Assembly: GCA_005772895.1 (NCBI GenBank)
Contig: SXIH01000062.1
Location: 1 to 64,000 of the forward strand
Direction: 5' to 3'
Origin: Bacteroidota bacterium
GTDB taxonomy: Bacteria; Bacteroidota; Bacteroidia; 2-12-FULL-35-15
Length of the DNA: 64,000 nt
In this document: positions 50,949-60,412 of the stretch, one piece after another
Layout of the letters: each line of letters begins with the position of its first letter
How positions within the stretch are numbered: the stretch's first letter is position 1
Notes under the pieces: model-generated
Told to the model about the DNA's origin: nothing
Database searches by the model: none
Seen by the model: the letters and a program-made list of their open reading frames with translations, nothing else
Translations under genes and position numbers: made by a program

Positions 50949-51818
50949 ATGAGCGAACAAAAGGAAAATAAAAAGAGTTTTTTGCAGCGTTTGCGTCACC
51001 GTTACCGGTTGGTGGTAATGAATGACGATACGTTTGAAGAAAACTTCTCCCTGCGCCTTACTCCGCTGGGATTATTGATTTTGCTTAGCTCAGTGACGAT
51101 TGTAATGGTGATGTTGGTGACTTCGCTTATTGCCTTTACGCCTCTTCGGGAATATATTCCCGGTTATGCCGATGTTGGAATGAGAAGAGAGTTAATCAAC
51201 CTTGCGATGCGCTCCGATTCACTTGAACAAGCTCTTATTGAACAAAATATGTTCAATGAAAATATCACCAACGTTTTAAGCGGAAATATAAAATCCGACA
51301 CAGCAGGAAACCGCCCCGATAAAAGCAAAGAATATGAAAAATTAAAACTCAACGCTTCCCAAAAAGAAGCATTGTTGAAACAGACTATTGAGTCGCAAGA
51401 CAAGTACAGCTTAGCTTACGGAGCGGAAAGCAACAAAAACGGGATTAGCAATTTCTTCTTTTTTACTCCAATAAAAGGTGTTGTTTCAGAGCAATTTAAG
51501 AGCAAAGAGCGCCATTACGGAGTGGATATTGTTGGTCCGGAAAACGAACCTATCAAAGCAACTTTGGATGGAACCGTGATTTTAGCTACTTGGTCGTCAG
51601 AAACCGGTTACACAATAACAGTGCAGCATACAAACAATTTAATTTCGGTTTACAAACACAATTCCGTTCTTCTTAAAAAAGTGGGTGATTATGTAAAAGC
51701 CGGGGAAGCAATTGCAATTATTGGAAATTCGGGAGAACAAACAACCGGTCCGCATTTGCATTTTGAATTATGGTATAACGGAAGCGCTATTGATCCTCAG
51801 GGATATATGGTCTTCTAG
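50949..51818 (+). CDS. M23 family metallopeptidase, membrane-anchored
   Basis: Predicted murein hydrolase or its regulator. The 289-residue product has a basic N-terminus (KKSFLQRLRHRYRLVVMNDD), one TM near 40-62 (LGLLILLSSVTIVMVMLVTS), a coiled periplasmic stretch and a LytM domain. The LytM domain carries the zinc ligands: the first His and Asp in HYGVDIVGP, and HLH in GPHLHFELWYNGSAIDP. The ATG at 50949 is chosen over an in-frame GTG three codons upstream. It precedes dxr by about 30 nt, a gap filled by a dispersed repeat. Confidence 0.9.
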   Translation: MSEQKENKKSFLQRLRHRYRLVVMNDDTFEENFSLRLTPLGLLILLSSVTIVMVMLVTSLIAFTPLREYIPGYADVGMRRELINLAMRSDSLEQALIEQNMFNENITNVLSGNIKSDTAGNRPDKSKEYEKLKLNASQKEALLKQTIESQDKYSLAYGAESNKNGISNFFFFTPIKGVVSEQFKSKERHYGVDIVGPENEPIKATLDGTVILATWSSETGYTITVQHTNNLISVYKHNSVLLKKVGDYVKAGEAIAIIGNSGEQTTGPHLHFELWYNGSAIDPQGYMVF

Positions 51819-51820
51819 AA

Positions 51821-51851
51821 ATTATAAATGCTGAATTATAAATTATAAATT
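51821..51851. repeat. 31-bp AT-rich dispersed repeat, copy 2, abutting the dxr start
   Basis: Matches the copy at 45293-45323 in 29 of 31 positions. Its last two T bases form the first two bases of the TTG start codon of dxr, and its own ATG (51829) hits a stop after six codons. Confidence 0.6.
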
Positions 51852-53004
51852 GTCAGAAAAAAACAACATAGCAATACTTGGTTCAACTGGTTCTATTGGG
51901 ACACAGGCACTCGATGTTATTCGTGCTAACAAAGATGCTTTTTGTGTTGAGGTGTTAACAGGCAACGGAAATGCTGATTTGCTTATCAAACAAGCGATTG
52001 AGTTTGATCCGAATACAGTTGTTATTGCTGATGAAAGCAAGTATCAATATGTGAAAGACGCTTTGGCCTCTCACGACATTAAAGTTTTTGCAGGAAATAA
52101 AGCCATTGCCGAAGTGGTTCAAATGGATAGCATTGATACTGTATTGGCGGCTATTGTTGGTTATGCGGGATTGGAATCTACTTTGTCTGCAATAAATGCT
52201 GGGAAACAAATTGCTTTAGCGAATAAGGAAACATTGGTTGTTGCAGGTGATTTGGTTACAAAAATTGCAAAAGAAAAAGGCGTAAATCTTTATCCAGTAG
52301 ATTCAGAACACTCTGCCATCTTTCAATGCTTGGCTGGTGAATTTCATAATCCAATCGAGAAAATTTATTTAACTGCTTCTGGCGGTCCGTTCAGAGGAAA
52401 AGACAAAACATTTTTAAGTACAGTAAAAAAAGAGCAGGCGCTAAAGCATCCGAATTGGGACATGGGCGCAAAAATTACCATCGACTCGGCATCATTGATG
52501 AATAAAGGCTTAGAGGTGATTGAAGCAAAGTGGTTGTTTGGTTTAAAACCCGAACAAATTGATGTGATTGTGCATCCGCAAAGTATTGTTCACTCCATTG
52601 TTCAGTTTACAGATGGGAGCATGAAAGCTCAAATGGGCTTGCCCGACATGAAATTGCCAATACAATATGCAATTGGTTATCCTAACAGAATGAAATCAAC
52701 TTTTCCTCGTTTTGATTTTTTAACACACCCTCAACTTACCTTTGAGCCTGTGGATACAAAAACATTTCGTAACCTTGCATTAGCTTTTGAAGCGATGAAC
52801 AAAGGTGGAAATGCTCCTTGTGTTTTGAATGCAGCAAATGAAATTGCGGTTGCAGCGTTCTTAAAAGATAAAATTGGATTTTTACAAATGAGTGATGTTG
52901 TAGAAAAATGTTTGCAAACCATTGCACACATTGCAAAACCAAGTTATGAGGATTATGTAGAAACGGATAAGGAAACAAGAAGAGTTGCAGAAAAATTAAT
53001 TTAA
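51850..53004 (+). CDS. dxr: 1-deoxy-D-xylulose 5-phosphate reductoisomerase, TTG start
   Basis: Second step of the MEP isoprenoid pathway, NADPH-dependent. The 384-residue product shows NIAILGSTGSIGTQALDVIR, LANKETLVVAG, PVDSEHSAIFQCL with metal-binding Asp and Glu, LTASGGPFRG and the signature MGAKITIDSASLMNKGLEVI-EAKWLF. The first codon is TTG; no in-frame ATG precedes the conserved NIAILGSTG segment. rseP follows in the same direction after 61 nt. Confidence 0.97.
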   Translation: MSEKNNIAILGSTGSIGTQALDVIRANKDAFCVEVLTGNGNADLLIKQAIEFDPNTVVIADESKYQYVKDALASHDIKVFAGNKAIAEVVQMDSIDTVLAAIVGYAGLESTLSAINAGKQIALANKETLVVAGDLVTKIAKEKGVNLYPVDSEHSAIFQCLAGEFHNPIEKIYLTASGGPFRGKDKTFLSTVKKEQALKHPNWDMGAKITIDSASLMNKGLEVIEAKWLFGLKPEQIDVIVHPQSIVHSIVQFTDGSMKAQMGLPDMKLPIQYAIGYPNRMKSTFPRFDFLTHPQLTFEPVDTKTFRNLALAFEAMNKGGNAPCVLNAANEIAVAAFLKDKIGFLQMSDVVEKCLQTIAHIAKPSYEDYVETDKETRRVAEKLI

Positions 53005-53065
53005 GATTTAAAATAGCATACACAGATTCGTAAAATTCGTATTCATTAGTTATCCGTAACCATAA

Positions 53066-54388
53066 ATGTTAGTACAAGTAGCACAGTTTATATTAAGCCT
53101 TTCCATCTTAATCGTATTGCACGAATTAGGACATTTTATTCCAGCCCGTATTTTCAAAACACGTGTCGAAAAATTTTATTTATTCTTTGATCCTTGGTTT
53201 TCTCTGTTCAAAGTAAAAAAAGGAGATACTGAATATGGTATCGGCTGGTTACCATTGGGCGGATATGTAAAAATATCCGGAATGATTGATGAGTCGATGG
53301 ACAAAGAGCAAATGAAATTGCCACCGCAAGAGTGGGAGTTCCGCTCGAAACCAGCTTGGCAACGATTGATTATTATGGTAGGCGGAGTAACCGTAAATGT
53401 GATTTTGGGAATTTTAATTTATGCAATGGTTTTATTTGCCTGGGGCGAAGAATATCTTCCAACACAAAATGCGAAGTATGGAATTGCTTGTGATTCGCTT
53501 GCTTTAAAGATGGGATTAAAAGACGGAGATAAAATTCTTTCAGTTGAAAACAAACCTGTAGAAAGCTTTGGAAAAATTATCGGAGAAGTTGTTTTAGGAC
53601 AAGTAAAAACAATTCAGGTGGAACGTGATGGACAAAAAATGGACATCAAGGTTTCAGACGATAACATTAGTGAAATGGTCAAAAACAGTAAAACTCCTTT
53701 CTTTAGTCCACGCATACCATGTGTTGTTGACTCTGTTGCACCTGGACTAGCTGCTGAAAAAAGAGGATTTAAAAAAGGCGATCAAATTATTTCTATTAAT
53801 AATAAGCCAACACCTTTCTTTAATGAAGTAACAACAATATTACGGGCTAACCCATATACTGTTGCAAACATTGAAGTTTTGAGGGGAAATGATACTTTAT
53901 TGTTGCGGACTCCAATTAATGGCGAAGGAACAATTGGTTTCATTACAGCTCCTATAAATAAATTTTTAACACTCGACACTCTTAACTATACCTTTTTTGA
54001 AGCCTTTCCTGCAGGAGTACAAAAAGCGAAAACTACTTTTGTAAACTACATCAAACAATTCTCTGTAATTTTTACTGTAGAAGACGCCTATCAGCAATTA
54101 GGCGGATTCGGAACTATAGCAAGTGCTTACAGTAAAGAATGGGACTGGGAAAATTTCTGGGGATTTACTGCGTTCTTAAGCATTGCATTGGCAATCATGA
54201 ACATTTTGCCGATACCGGCATTAGATGGTGGACATGTAATGTTTTTGTTATATGAGGTAATTACACGCAGAAAACCGAACGAAAAATTTATGGAATATGC
54301 ACAATATGTAGGCATGTTGTTGTTACTGGCATTGTTGTTGTTTGCAAATGGAAATGATGTTTTTAGATGGATTCAGGAAAAATTTTAG
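53066..54388 (+). CDS. rseP: RseP-type site-2 intramembrane metalloprotease
   Basis: Zinc protease that cleaves anti-sigma factors and remnant signal peptides in the membrane. The 440-residue product has HELGH in the first TM (SILIVLHELGHFIPARIF), GIGWLPLGGYVKISGM, two PDZ domains (about 140-210 and 215-290: DSVAPGLAAEKRGFKKGDQI) and the C-terminal motif NILPIPALDGGHVMFLLYE. Placement after dxr is common in Bacteroidota and Proteobacteria. Confidence 0.95.
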   Translation: MLVQVAQFILSLSILIVLHELGHFIPARIFKTRVEKFYLFFDPWFSLFKVKKGDTEYGIGWLPLGGYVKISGMIDESMDKEQMKLPPQEWEFRSKPAWQRLIIMVGGVTVNVILGILIYAMVLFAWGEEYLPTQNAKYGIACDSLALKMGLKDGDKILSVENKPVESFGKIIGEVVLGQVKTIQVERDGQKMDIKVSDDNISEMVKNSKTPFFSPRIPCVVDSVAPGLAAEKRGFKKGDQIISINNKPTPFFNEVTTILRANPYTVANIEVLRGNDTLLLRTPINGEGTIGFITAPINKFLTLDTLNYTFFEAFPAGVQKAKTTFVNYIKQFSVIFTVEDAYQQLGGFGTIASAYSKEWDWENFWGFTAFLSIALAIMNILPIPALDGGHVMFLLYEVITRRKPNEKFMEYAQYVGMLLLLALLLFANGNDVFRWIQEKF

Positions 54389-54400
54389 CTTAGCTGGAAA

Positions 54401-55186
54401 ATGATTTCAATAAAAAAATATTTCTTTCTATTCGTTTTTGTTTTTTTCTCTGCAATTTCATTTGCTCAGGAAGGAACAAGAAACACTGAAACTCCTGGGA
54501 AAACAGTGAGCGGGAAAATTTGTTTGGTCCCATTCGAACCCAAATTATACATGAGTGAGATTGATAAAAAAATCAATGAGCAAACAAAATGGAACTGGGA
54601 AACCATTCGTGAAAATTTCAGATACCAACTAGATGTTCAATTAAAATTAAAACTTAAAAGCACACATTCTGTTCTTTCATTTTATGCCGATTCTGCAAAA
54701 ATGTCGAAAGACTTAGATTATGTTTACAACTCAACTGGCTTGTCGTACGACCCTGTTGGAAAGCCTACAGAAGCAAAAACCGAAAGTAAAACAAAAACAG
54801 GTATTTCAAACGGACAAATTGCTGTGGAACAAAACAGTGATAAAAAATTTATGAATACCAAACTTACAAATGTTGAAGTGCTTTCATATCTGAATAAAAA
54901 ATACTCAAGCGAATACTTTGTATTCATCAATCAATTGGATATTAAAAATGATATGAACTCTTATGATATCAATACAGATACTTATCAAAGAGAAATAACG
55001 GTTCATTATTCTATTTTAGATATTACGGGCAAAACAATAAATGCAGGAATTGCTACTTCTCGTTTTTCATCGAAAGAAAATAATCCAAAAAAAATTGTTT
55101 CACTTTGCTTCTCGCCTATCGCTACCTATATTGCTGCTAAGTATACAGCCATAGTAAATCCAAAGCCTGCTCCGCAAAAAAATTAA
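54401..55186 (+). CDS. Secreted protein of unknown function
   Basis: The 261-residue product has a signal peptide (FFLFVFVFFSAISFAQ). A mixed alpha/beta region follows with GKICLVPFEPKLYMSEIDKK, a helical stretch (WNWETIRENFRYQLDVQLKL) and the hydrophobic strand YFVFINQLDIKND. No catalytic signature is seen and the domain is not recognised. It begins 12 nt after rseP and may be co-transcribed with it, which would suggest an envelope-related role. Confidence 0.7.
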   Translation: MISIKKYFFLFVFVFFSAISFAQEGTRNTETPGKTVSGKICLVPFEPKLYMSEIDKKINEQTKWNWETIRENFRYQLDVQLKLKLKSTHSVLSFYADSAKMSKDLDYVYNSTGLSYDPVGKPTEAKTESKTKTGISNGQIAVEQNSDKKFMNTKLTNVEVLSYLNKKYSSEYFVFINQLDIKNDMNSYDINTDTYQREITVHYSILDITGKTINAGIATSRFSSKENNPKKIVSLCFSPIATYIAAKYTAIVNPKPAPQKN

Positions 55187-55205
55187 ATTTATAGGGGTTC
55201 ACGAA

Positions 55206-55934
55206 TTAAAATTTTATTCCTATTCCCACTCTTGCTGAAAACATTTGCGGAATTGTATTCGCATTAAAATCGAATGTTTCTCTTTGTGCACTTGGCAATG
55301 AAGGATCTTCATTTTTTTCTTTTGCAAATTCTGTTTCTGAAAGACAAATAGGAATATTGAAATCCAAAAATAATTTTTGTTTAATAAAATAAGTGATTCT
55401 TGGCGTAACAAACATTTTCAATCCAATCGTTTGTTCCGACTTCGGGAATGATGAAGATATTCCGGGAAGAGAACTAAGTCTTTTGTAATAAGGACTCGCT
55501 GCGAATCCCAGAGAAGGCACCAGTTTTTTTTCTTTCTTTTTGTTGAACATTAATTGGAACTCATATCGTGCAGCAAAAATTGTTCTGCTGATATTTTCTT
55601 CATAAACAAGCACACTTGTTTTGATAGAATCGTTGTTCGCATGAGTTGTAAAAGCAGAGTTTTCCCATTCAAAATCTGTCAACTCTATTTCATGAAAATT
55701 ATTTCTTTTCGTTTTCCATTGAACGGCAATTGTTGGATGAAAGAGTTTTAAACTATTTGTATGATCATGATAGTAATTATATTCTACAGGATTTGTATGT
55801 CTGAATTTATCCGTTTCATCATATCTTGCTAAGTTGTAAACTTTAATTGCAAAACGATAATCCATATTCGGATTTTGTGCTACAGCCACTTTAATAAAAA
55901 GTATTGCTACACTTGCTGTAATTATTTTTTTCAT
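55206..55934 (-). CDS. Predicted outer-membrane beta-barrel protein
   Basis: The 242-residue product (ATG at 55934) has a signal peptide (MKKIITASVAILFIKVAVA), alternating amphipathic strands (FAARYEFQLMFN, LKMFVTPRITYFI, QKLFLDFNIPICL) and a C-terminal strand ending in Phe (MFSARVGIGIKF), as in outer-membrane barrels. The frame is open 29 codons upstream to 56021, but those residues precede the signal peptide and are unlikely to be translated. No family is recognised. Confidence 0.7.
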   Translation of the reverse strand: MKKIITASVAILFIKVAVAQNPNMDYRFAIKVYNLARYDETDKFRHTNPVEYNYYHDHTNSLKLFHPTIAVQWKTKRNNFHEIELTDFEWENSAFTTHANNDSIKTSVLVYEENISRTIFAARYEFQLMFNKKKEKKLVPSLGFAASPYYKRLSSLPGISSSFPKSEQTIGLKMFVTPRITYFIKQKLFLDFNIPICLSETEFAKEKNEDPSLPSAQRETFDFNANTIPQMFSARVGIGIKF

Positions 55935-56159
55935 TTTATTTTTTTGTTGGTGAAGCTTTAGAACGACCCATATTTTATAAAATTGTCTGATAAAAAATAT
56001 TGTTGATTTGCTGGCAACCATAAGATAAAAGCTACGTCATCCTATGCTTCAACAAGTTTTTATTCTGCGTTTTTGTCGGTTATAACATCTGTAAAACAGC
56101 CCTCAGCAAGGCTTTCCTTAATTTCGTCTAAAAAGCATATAAGAAGCCTTGTTTTTTAT

Positions 56160-56167
56160 TAAATTTG
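56160..56167 (+). promoter_or_regulatory. -7 element of the aldehyde dehydrogenase gene
   Basis: TAAATTTG matches TAnnTTTG and lies 20 nt before the ATG at 56188. It falls inside the longer open frame that begins at 56149 and so supports the internal start. Confidence 0.5.
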
Positions 56168-56187
56168 TTACCCCAACAAAAAATGCT

Positions 56188-57744
56188 ATGTCAGAAACAT
56201 TAACAAAACAATCTTTTGGAATAGAAGCTGTTCTGAAAGAATTAGGAATTAAAGAAAATAACTACGGTGCATCTACCGGATTAAAACATACTTCCACAAA
56301 AGGGAAAAAAATCGATTCTTATTCTCCTGTCGATGGAAAATTAATTGGTAGCGTAAATGCCGCTACAGCAGACGATTATACCAACGTTATGAAAGCGGCT
56401 GATGAAGCTTTCAAAACCTGGAGATTAATGCCTGCTCCTAAACGTGGAGAAATAGTTCGTCAGATGGGTGATCAATTGCGTAAATATAAAGAGCCTCTTG
56501 GAAAATTGGTTTCCTACGAAATGGGAAAAAGTTTACAAGAAGGATTAGGAGAAGTTCAGGAAATGATTGACATCTGTGATTTCGCAGTTGGATTATCTCG
56601 TCAGCTATACGGATTAACTATGCACAGCGAACGCCCGATGCACCGCATGTACGAGCAATGGCATCCGTTTGGTGTTGTAGGAATTATTTCTGCATTTAAT
56701 TTCCCTGTTGCTGTGTGGAGCTGGAATGCTGCTTTGGCTTGGGTATGCGGAGATGTTTGTATTTGGAAACCTAGTTCAAAAACTCCATTGTGTGCAATTG
56801 CTTGTCAGAACATCATTGCAGATGTATTAAAAAACAATAACGTTCCGGAAGGAGTTAGCTGTTTAGTGATTGGGAATGAATCCGGTGATTTAATCAACAA
56901 CGATAAACGTATTCCATTGGTTTCTTTCACAGGTTCAACTCGTATCGGAAGACATGTATCAAAAACTGTTGCAGAACGTTTTGGAAATACCATTTTAGAA
57001 TTAGGCGGAAACAATGCAATAATTATTTCAGAGCATTCTGATTTAAATATGGTATTGGTTGGTTCTGTTTTTGGCGCAGTAGGAACAGCAGGACAACGTT
57101 GTACGTCCACACGTAGATTGATTATCCACGAAAGTGTTTACGATAAAACAATTGCTGTTTTGAAAAATGCGTACGGACAATTAAAAATCGGAAATCCATT
57201 GGACTCAAACAATCACGTTGGTCCATTGATTGATCAAAATGCAACAAAAGATTATTTGAATGCAATAGAAAAAGCAAAACAAGAAGGTGGAAAAATAATT
57301 GTGGATGGTGGAGTTTTAACAGGTGAAGGATACGAAAGCGGATGTTATGTAAAACCATGTATCATCGAAGCAAAAAATGAATTCCACATTGTACAGGAAG
57401 AAACATTTGCTCCTATTTTATATGTAATGAAATACAAAACCATTGAAGAAGCTATTGCTATGCAAAATGGCGTTCCTCAAGGCTTATCTTCTTCTATTTT
57501 CACAAACAACATGCGTGAGATGGAATTGTTTTTATCACATGCAGGTTCGGATTGCGGAATTGCAAACGTGAACATTGGAACTTCCGGAGCAGAAATTGGA
57601 GGAGCATTTGGTGGAGAAAAAGAAACAGGTGGCGGACGCGAGTCTGGCTCTGATGCTTGGAAAGCTTATATGCGCAGACAAACAAATACAATTAACTACG
57701 GAACAAGTTTGCCTTTAGCACAAGGAATAAACTTTAATATTTAG
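56188..57744 (+). CDS. Aldehyde dehydrogenase, antiquitin (ALDH7) type
   Basis: NAD-dependent oxidation of an aldehyde, in this family typically L-aminoadipate semialdehyde from lysine breakdown. The 518-residue product has ISAFNFPVAVWSWNAALAWV, FTGSTRIGRHVSK (Rossmann loop), the catalytic Glu in LELGGNNAII and catalytic Cys in GTAGQRCTSTRRLII, then EETFAPILYVM and the C-terminal EKETGGGRESGSDAWKAYMR. The ATG at 56188 is chosen over 56149 because a promoter element lies between them. The gene is isolated, so the substrate cannot be set from context. Confidence 0.9.
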   Translation: MSETLTKQSFGIEAVLKELGIKENNYGASTGLKHTSTKGKKIDSYSPVDGKLIGSVNAATADDYTNVMKAADEAFKTWRLMPAPKRGEIVRQMGDQLRKYKEPLGKLVSYEMGKSLQEGLGEVQEMIDICDFAVGLSRQLYGLTMHSERPMHRMYEQWHPFGVVGIISAFNFPVAVWSWNAALAWVCGDVCIWKPSSKTPLCAIACQNIIADVLKNNNVPEGVSCLVIGNESGDLINNDKRIPLVSFTGSTRIGRHVSKTVAERFGNTILELGGNNAIIISEHSDLNMVLVGSVFGAVGTAGQRCTSTRRLIIHESVYDKTIAVLKNAYGQLKIGNPLDSNNHVGPLIDQNATKDYLNAIEKAKQEGGKIIVDGGVLTGEGYESGCYVKPCIIEAKNEFHIVQEETFAPILYVMKYKTIEEAIAMQNGVPQGLSSSIFTNNMREMELFLSHAGSDCGIANVNIGTSGAEIGGAFGGEKETGGGRESGSDAWKAYMRRQTNTINYGTSLPLAQGINFNI

Positions 57745-57758
57745 ACTTCATCCCCGCA

Positions 57759-57821
57759 CTCTCCAAAGGAGAGGGAGCGAGTTCTTTTATAGAATCGTCA
57801 TTGCAAGGCACGAAGCAATCT
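57759..57821. repeat. Intergenic palindrome and dispersed repeat fragment
   Basis: CTCTCC/GGAGAG (57759-57773) is a short hairpin. It is followed by CGTCATTGCAAGGCACGAAG (57797-57816) and CAATC, a sequence type familiar from dispersed bacterial intergenic repeats. Non-coding. Confidence 0.4.
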
Positions 57822-57857
57822 AAAAAACGTTATACATACATGTGTAACGTTTTTTTA
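57822..57857 (+). terminator. Terminator after the aldehyde dehydrogenase gene
   Basis: An 11-bp stem AAAAAACGTTA (57822-57832) with TAACGTTTTTT (57845-57855), extended by ACA/TGT inside, followed by more T. It is symmetric and could act on both strands, but only the plus strand has an upstream gene. Confidence 0.8.
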
Positions 57858-57919
57858 TTTCAGCCCGTTAAACCTTCTGAATATTTTAAGGTCATACCCA
57901 CAAATTTTAAATAAAACTC

Positions 57920-59167
57920 ATGAAAAAGAAATTACTCCTCTCTCTTTTTTTGTTGCCTTGCGTTGTAATAAATGTTGTTGCACAGACAACTATTTTACAT
58001 CTTAATCTGGGCTCACACAATGAAACAAACGACCCCTCTTATGGTGTTAGTTATACTACCAACTACGCAACTATAAAAAGTAAAATCTTAGAAATTGCTG
58101 ATAGCGTAGATGCCAATGATGCAAAATGGAATATGCAAGTTGAATCTAACTTCGTTCTTCAATGTATTCAACAAGAAAGTGCTGGAACAAATCCAAACGA
58201 TCTTATTCAAACAATGGACAACTTATCTTATGTAGAAGTTGACCCACACAATCATATTGATACAGTTGCGGGTCCGGGTTACAATCCATACAATTATGCT
58301 GATTTAGCACACCTACTCGATTCGTGTGGATTAACAACACGAACAAATATTGGCGGTTTTTTATACAAAGCAAGTGATTGGGAAACTTCGGATGCTAATT
58401 GGACACTTTGGAAAGCAGGCCTTGCGGGCAGAACATTTCCATGGCATACATGGACGCCTACAATGCTTTGGGGTGGTGGAACACCAGGGCACACTAATGA
58501 TCCTTATCTGATTGGCGTTTGGCATCCTGCCGGAGCAACAACTATCTCTTTTTTAAACAATGCTCCTACAAATCTTTTGGATATGGGAAATGGTTGTGGC
58601 TGGATTGTTACTGATTCAACTGATGTTCCTGCTTTATTAGTTGAAATCGGAGAATATATTTCTGTTTTAAATAGTACAAGCCCGTCATCTAATACATTTA
58701 ATACAGCAACGGTGATGTTTAATTTCCGGAATATTTTAGCAACAAATACTATTTCTAAAATAAGCGAATTTTTAAGAGGAATGAAAACTCATGTAACAAA
58801 CGGAGACGTGGTTTGGCAAACATTATCAGAAAAACGTGCCGACTGGTTAACTGCACATAATAATACAACCGATAATTTTTTGATACAATGCAGCGATTTA
58901 AGTGTAGGTGTTACAGAAGAAAAACAAGAAGAGACAATGGTTATTTACCCGAATCCGTCTGCTGCAATTTTTACTATTCAGTCGAGCGATGAAATAAAAA
59001 GCGTTGAAATTTTTGATGTATGCGGAAAGATGATACTTCAAGATAGTGCAAACAAGGGAACAATTAAAACCTTAAATTTACAGTCGAAAGCAAACGGGAT
59101 TTATTTTGCTAAGATTTATACGAGTAGTGAAATTACAACAAAACGGATTATTCTAAATCACGAATGA
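57920..59167 (+). CDS. Secreted T9SS-sorted protein, catalytic domain not recognised
   Basis: The 415-residue product has a signal peptide (MKKKLLLSLFLLPCVVINVV-AQ). A central domain of about 300 residues carries LHLNLGSHNETND, DPHNHIDTVAGPGYNPYNYA, TFPWHTWTPTMLWGGGTPGH and MGNGCGWIV; the His and Asp pattern could suit a metal-dependent hydrolase, but no family is identified. A T9SS sorting domain closes the protein (VIYPNPSAAIFTIQ, SKANGIYFAKIYTS, TKRIILNHE). Its stop overlaps the next ATG by 4 nt (ATGA), so it is co-translated with the thioredoxin-like gene. Confidence 0.8.
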   Translation: MKKKLLLSLFLLPCVVINVVAQTTILHLNLGSHNETNDPSYGVSYTTNYATIKSKILEIADSVDANDAKWNMQVESNFVLQCIQQESAGTNPNDLIQTMDNLSYVEVDPHNHIDTVAGPGYNPYNYADLAHLLDSCGLTTRTNIGGFLYKASDWETSDANWTLWKAGLAGRTFPWHTWTPTMLWGGGTPGHTNDPYLIGVWHPAGATTISFLNNAPTNLLDMGNGCGWIVTDSTDVPALLVEIGEYISVLNSTSPSSNTFNTATVMFNFRNILATNTISKISEFLRGMKTHVTNGDVVWQTLSEKRADWLTAHNNTTDNFLIQCSDLSVGVTEEKQEETMVIYPNPSAAIFTIQSSDEIKSVEIFDVCGKMILQDSANKGTIKTLNLQSKANGIYFAKIYTSSEITTKRIILNHE

Positions 59168-60411
59168 AAATAAAAAACAGCATCTTACACAAAAGCGGAA
59201 TAACATTGGTTGTTTCGCTTTTGTTTTTTGTGAACAGTCTTTTTGCTGGTATCGATCCGGAAGGTTATTATAGTGCCAAATTACAACTGAATGATTCTGT
59301 TGTCCTACCCTTCAAATTTAATCTGAGATATGAATTGGGAATATACACTGCTACATTTTTTAATGACACAGAAGAAATTAAAACAAATGAAATTATCATA
59401 AAAGAAGATTCGGTTTTCATTCGTATGCCCGTGTTTGATTCAGAGTTCAAAATTCAAATGCATGATAAAAAAATGACTGGTGTTTGGATTAACTATGCCA
59501 GAAAAAATAAAAACATCATCCCTTTTATCGCAATTAAAATTTGGCCTGACGGGGTTTATGTAAAGGGAAATGATTCTATCTTTTATGCAAACAGTGCATT
59601 TGAAGTAACATTCAATGAAAATTCTAAAGATAAATATAAAGCAAAAGGGGTTTTCCATGAAAGCAACTACTATTATACTACTGGAACCTTTTTGACAGAA
59701 ACGGGAGATTACCGTTATTTATCCGGTTCACGTTCAGGAAACCAATTCACGTTATCCTGCTTTGATGGCTCCCACGCATTTCTATTTACCGGACAAGTAA
59801 AAGGCGATAGCATTGTGAACGGTCATTTCTATTCCGGAGCCCACCATCACGAAGCCTGGGTTGCAAAACGCAATGATAAATTTGAGCTCCGCAACCCTGA
59901 TTCACTTACTTATTTAAAACCAGGATTTACCAAAATCGATTTCAATTTTAAAAACCTGGAAGGGAAAAGTGTTTCTCTTCAAGATGAAAAATTCAAGAAT
60001 AAAGTAGTCATCATACAAATTATGGGAACATGGTGTCCAAACTGTATGGATGAAACAAAATTCCTTGCTCCGTTTTATGATAAGTACAAATCAAAAGGAC
60101 TAGAAGTAGTTGCATTGGCATTTGAGCGCACCGATGATTTTAATAAAGCAGTAAGCAATATTCAACGTTCTAAAGCCCGTTTCAATGCAGATTACGAATT
60201 TTTAATTACTATGAAAACAGGCAAAGACCAAGCATCCGAAGCATTGCCCATGTTGAATGAAGTGATGGCTTTTCCTACGACTATTTACATAGATAAGAAA
60301 GGAATCGTTCGTAAAATTTATACAGGATTTAATGGTCCGGCTACCGGTGATGCACATACAAAGTTTGTGGAAGACACGACACGCTTTGTGGAGAAGTTGT
60401 TGGCGGAGTAA
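59164..60411 (+). CDS. TlpA-like secreted thioredoxin-domain protein
   Basis: The 415-residue product has a signal peptide (to SLFAG), a beta-rich N-terminal domain of about 240 residues and a C-terminal thioredoxin fold (about 255-415). The thioredoxin fold has the redox motif MGTWCPNCMDETKFLAPFYD (CPNC near 291-294) and the cis-Pro segment AFPTTIYIDKKG. It probably acts on disulfides in the cell envelope. The coupling to the upstream Cys-containing T9SS protein suggests a shared process; several other Cys-containing secreted proteins lie downstream. Confidence 0.85.
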   Translation: MKIKNSILHKSGITLVVSLLFFVNSLFAGIDPEGYYSAKLQLNDSVVLPFKFNLRYELGIYTATFFNDTEEIKTNEIIIKEDSVFIRMPVFDSEFKIQMHDKKMTGVWINYARKNKNIIPFIAIKIWPDGVYVKGNDSIFYANSAFEVTFNENSKDKYKAKGVFHESNYYYTTGTFLTETGDYRYLSGSRSGNQFTLSCFDGSHAFLFTGQVKGDSIVNGHFYSGAHHHEAWVAKRNDKFELRNPDSLTYLKPGFTKIDFNFKNLEGKSVSLQDEKFKNKVVIIQIMGTWCPNCMDETKFLAPFYDKYKSKGLEVVALAFERTDDFNKAVSNIQRSKARFNADYEFLITMKTGKDQASEALPMLNEVMAFPTTIYIDKKGIVRKIYTGFNGPATGDAHTKFVEDTTRFVEKLLAE

Positions 60412-60412
60412 G

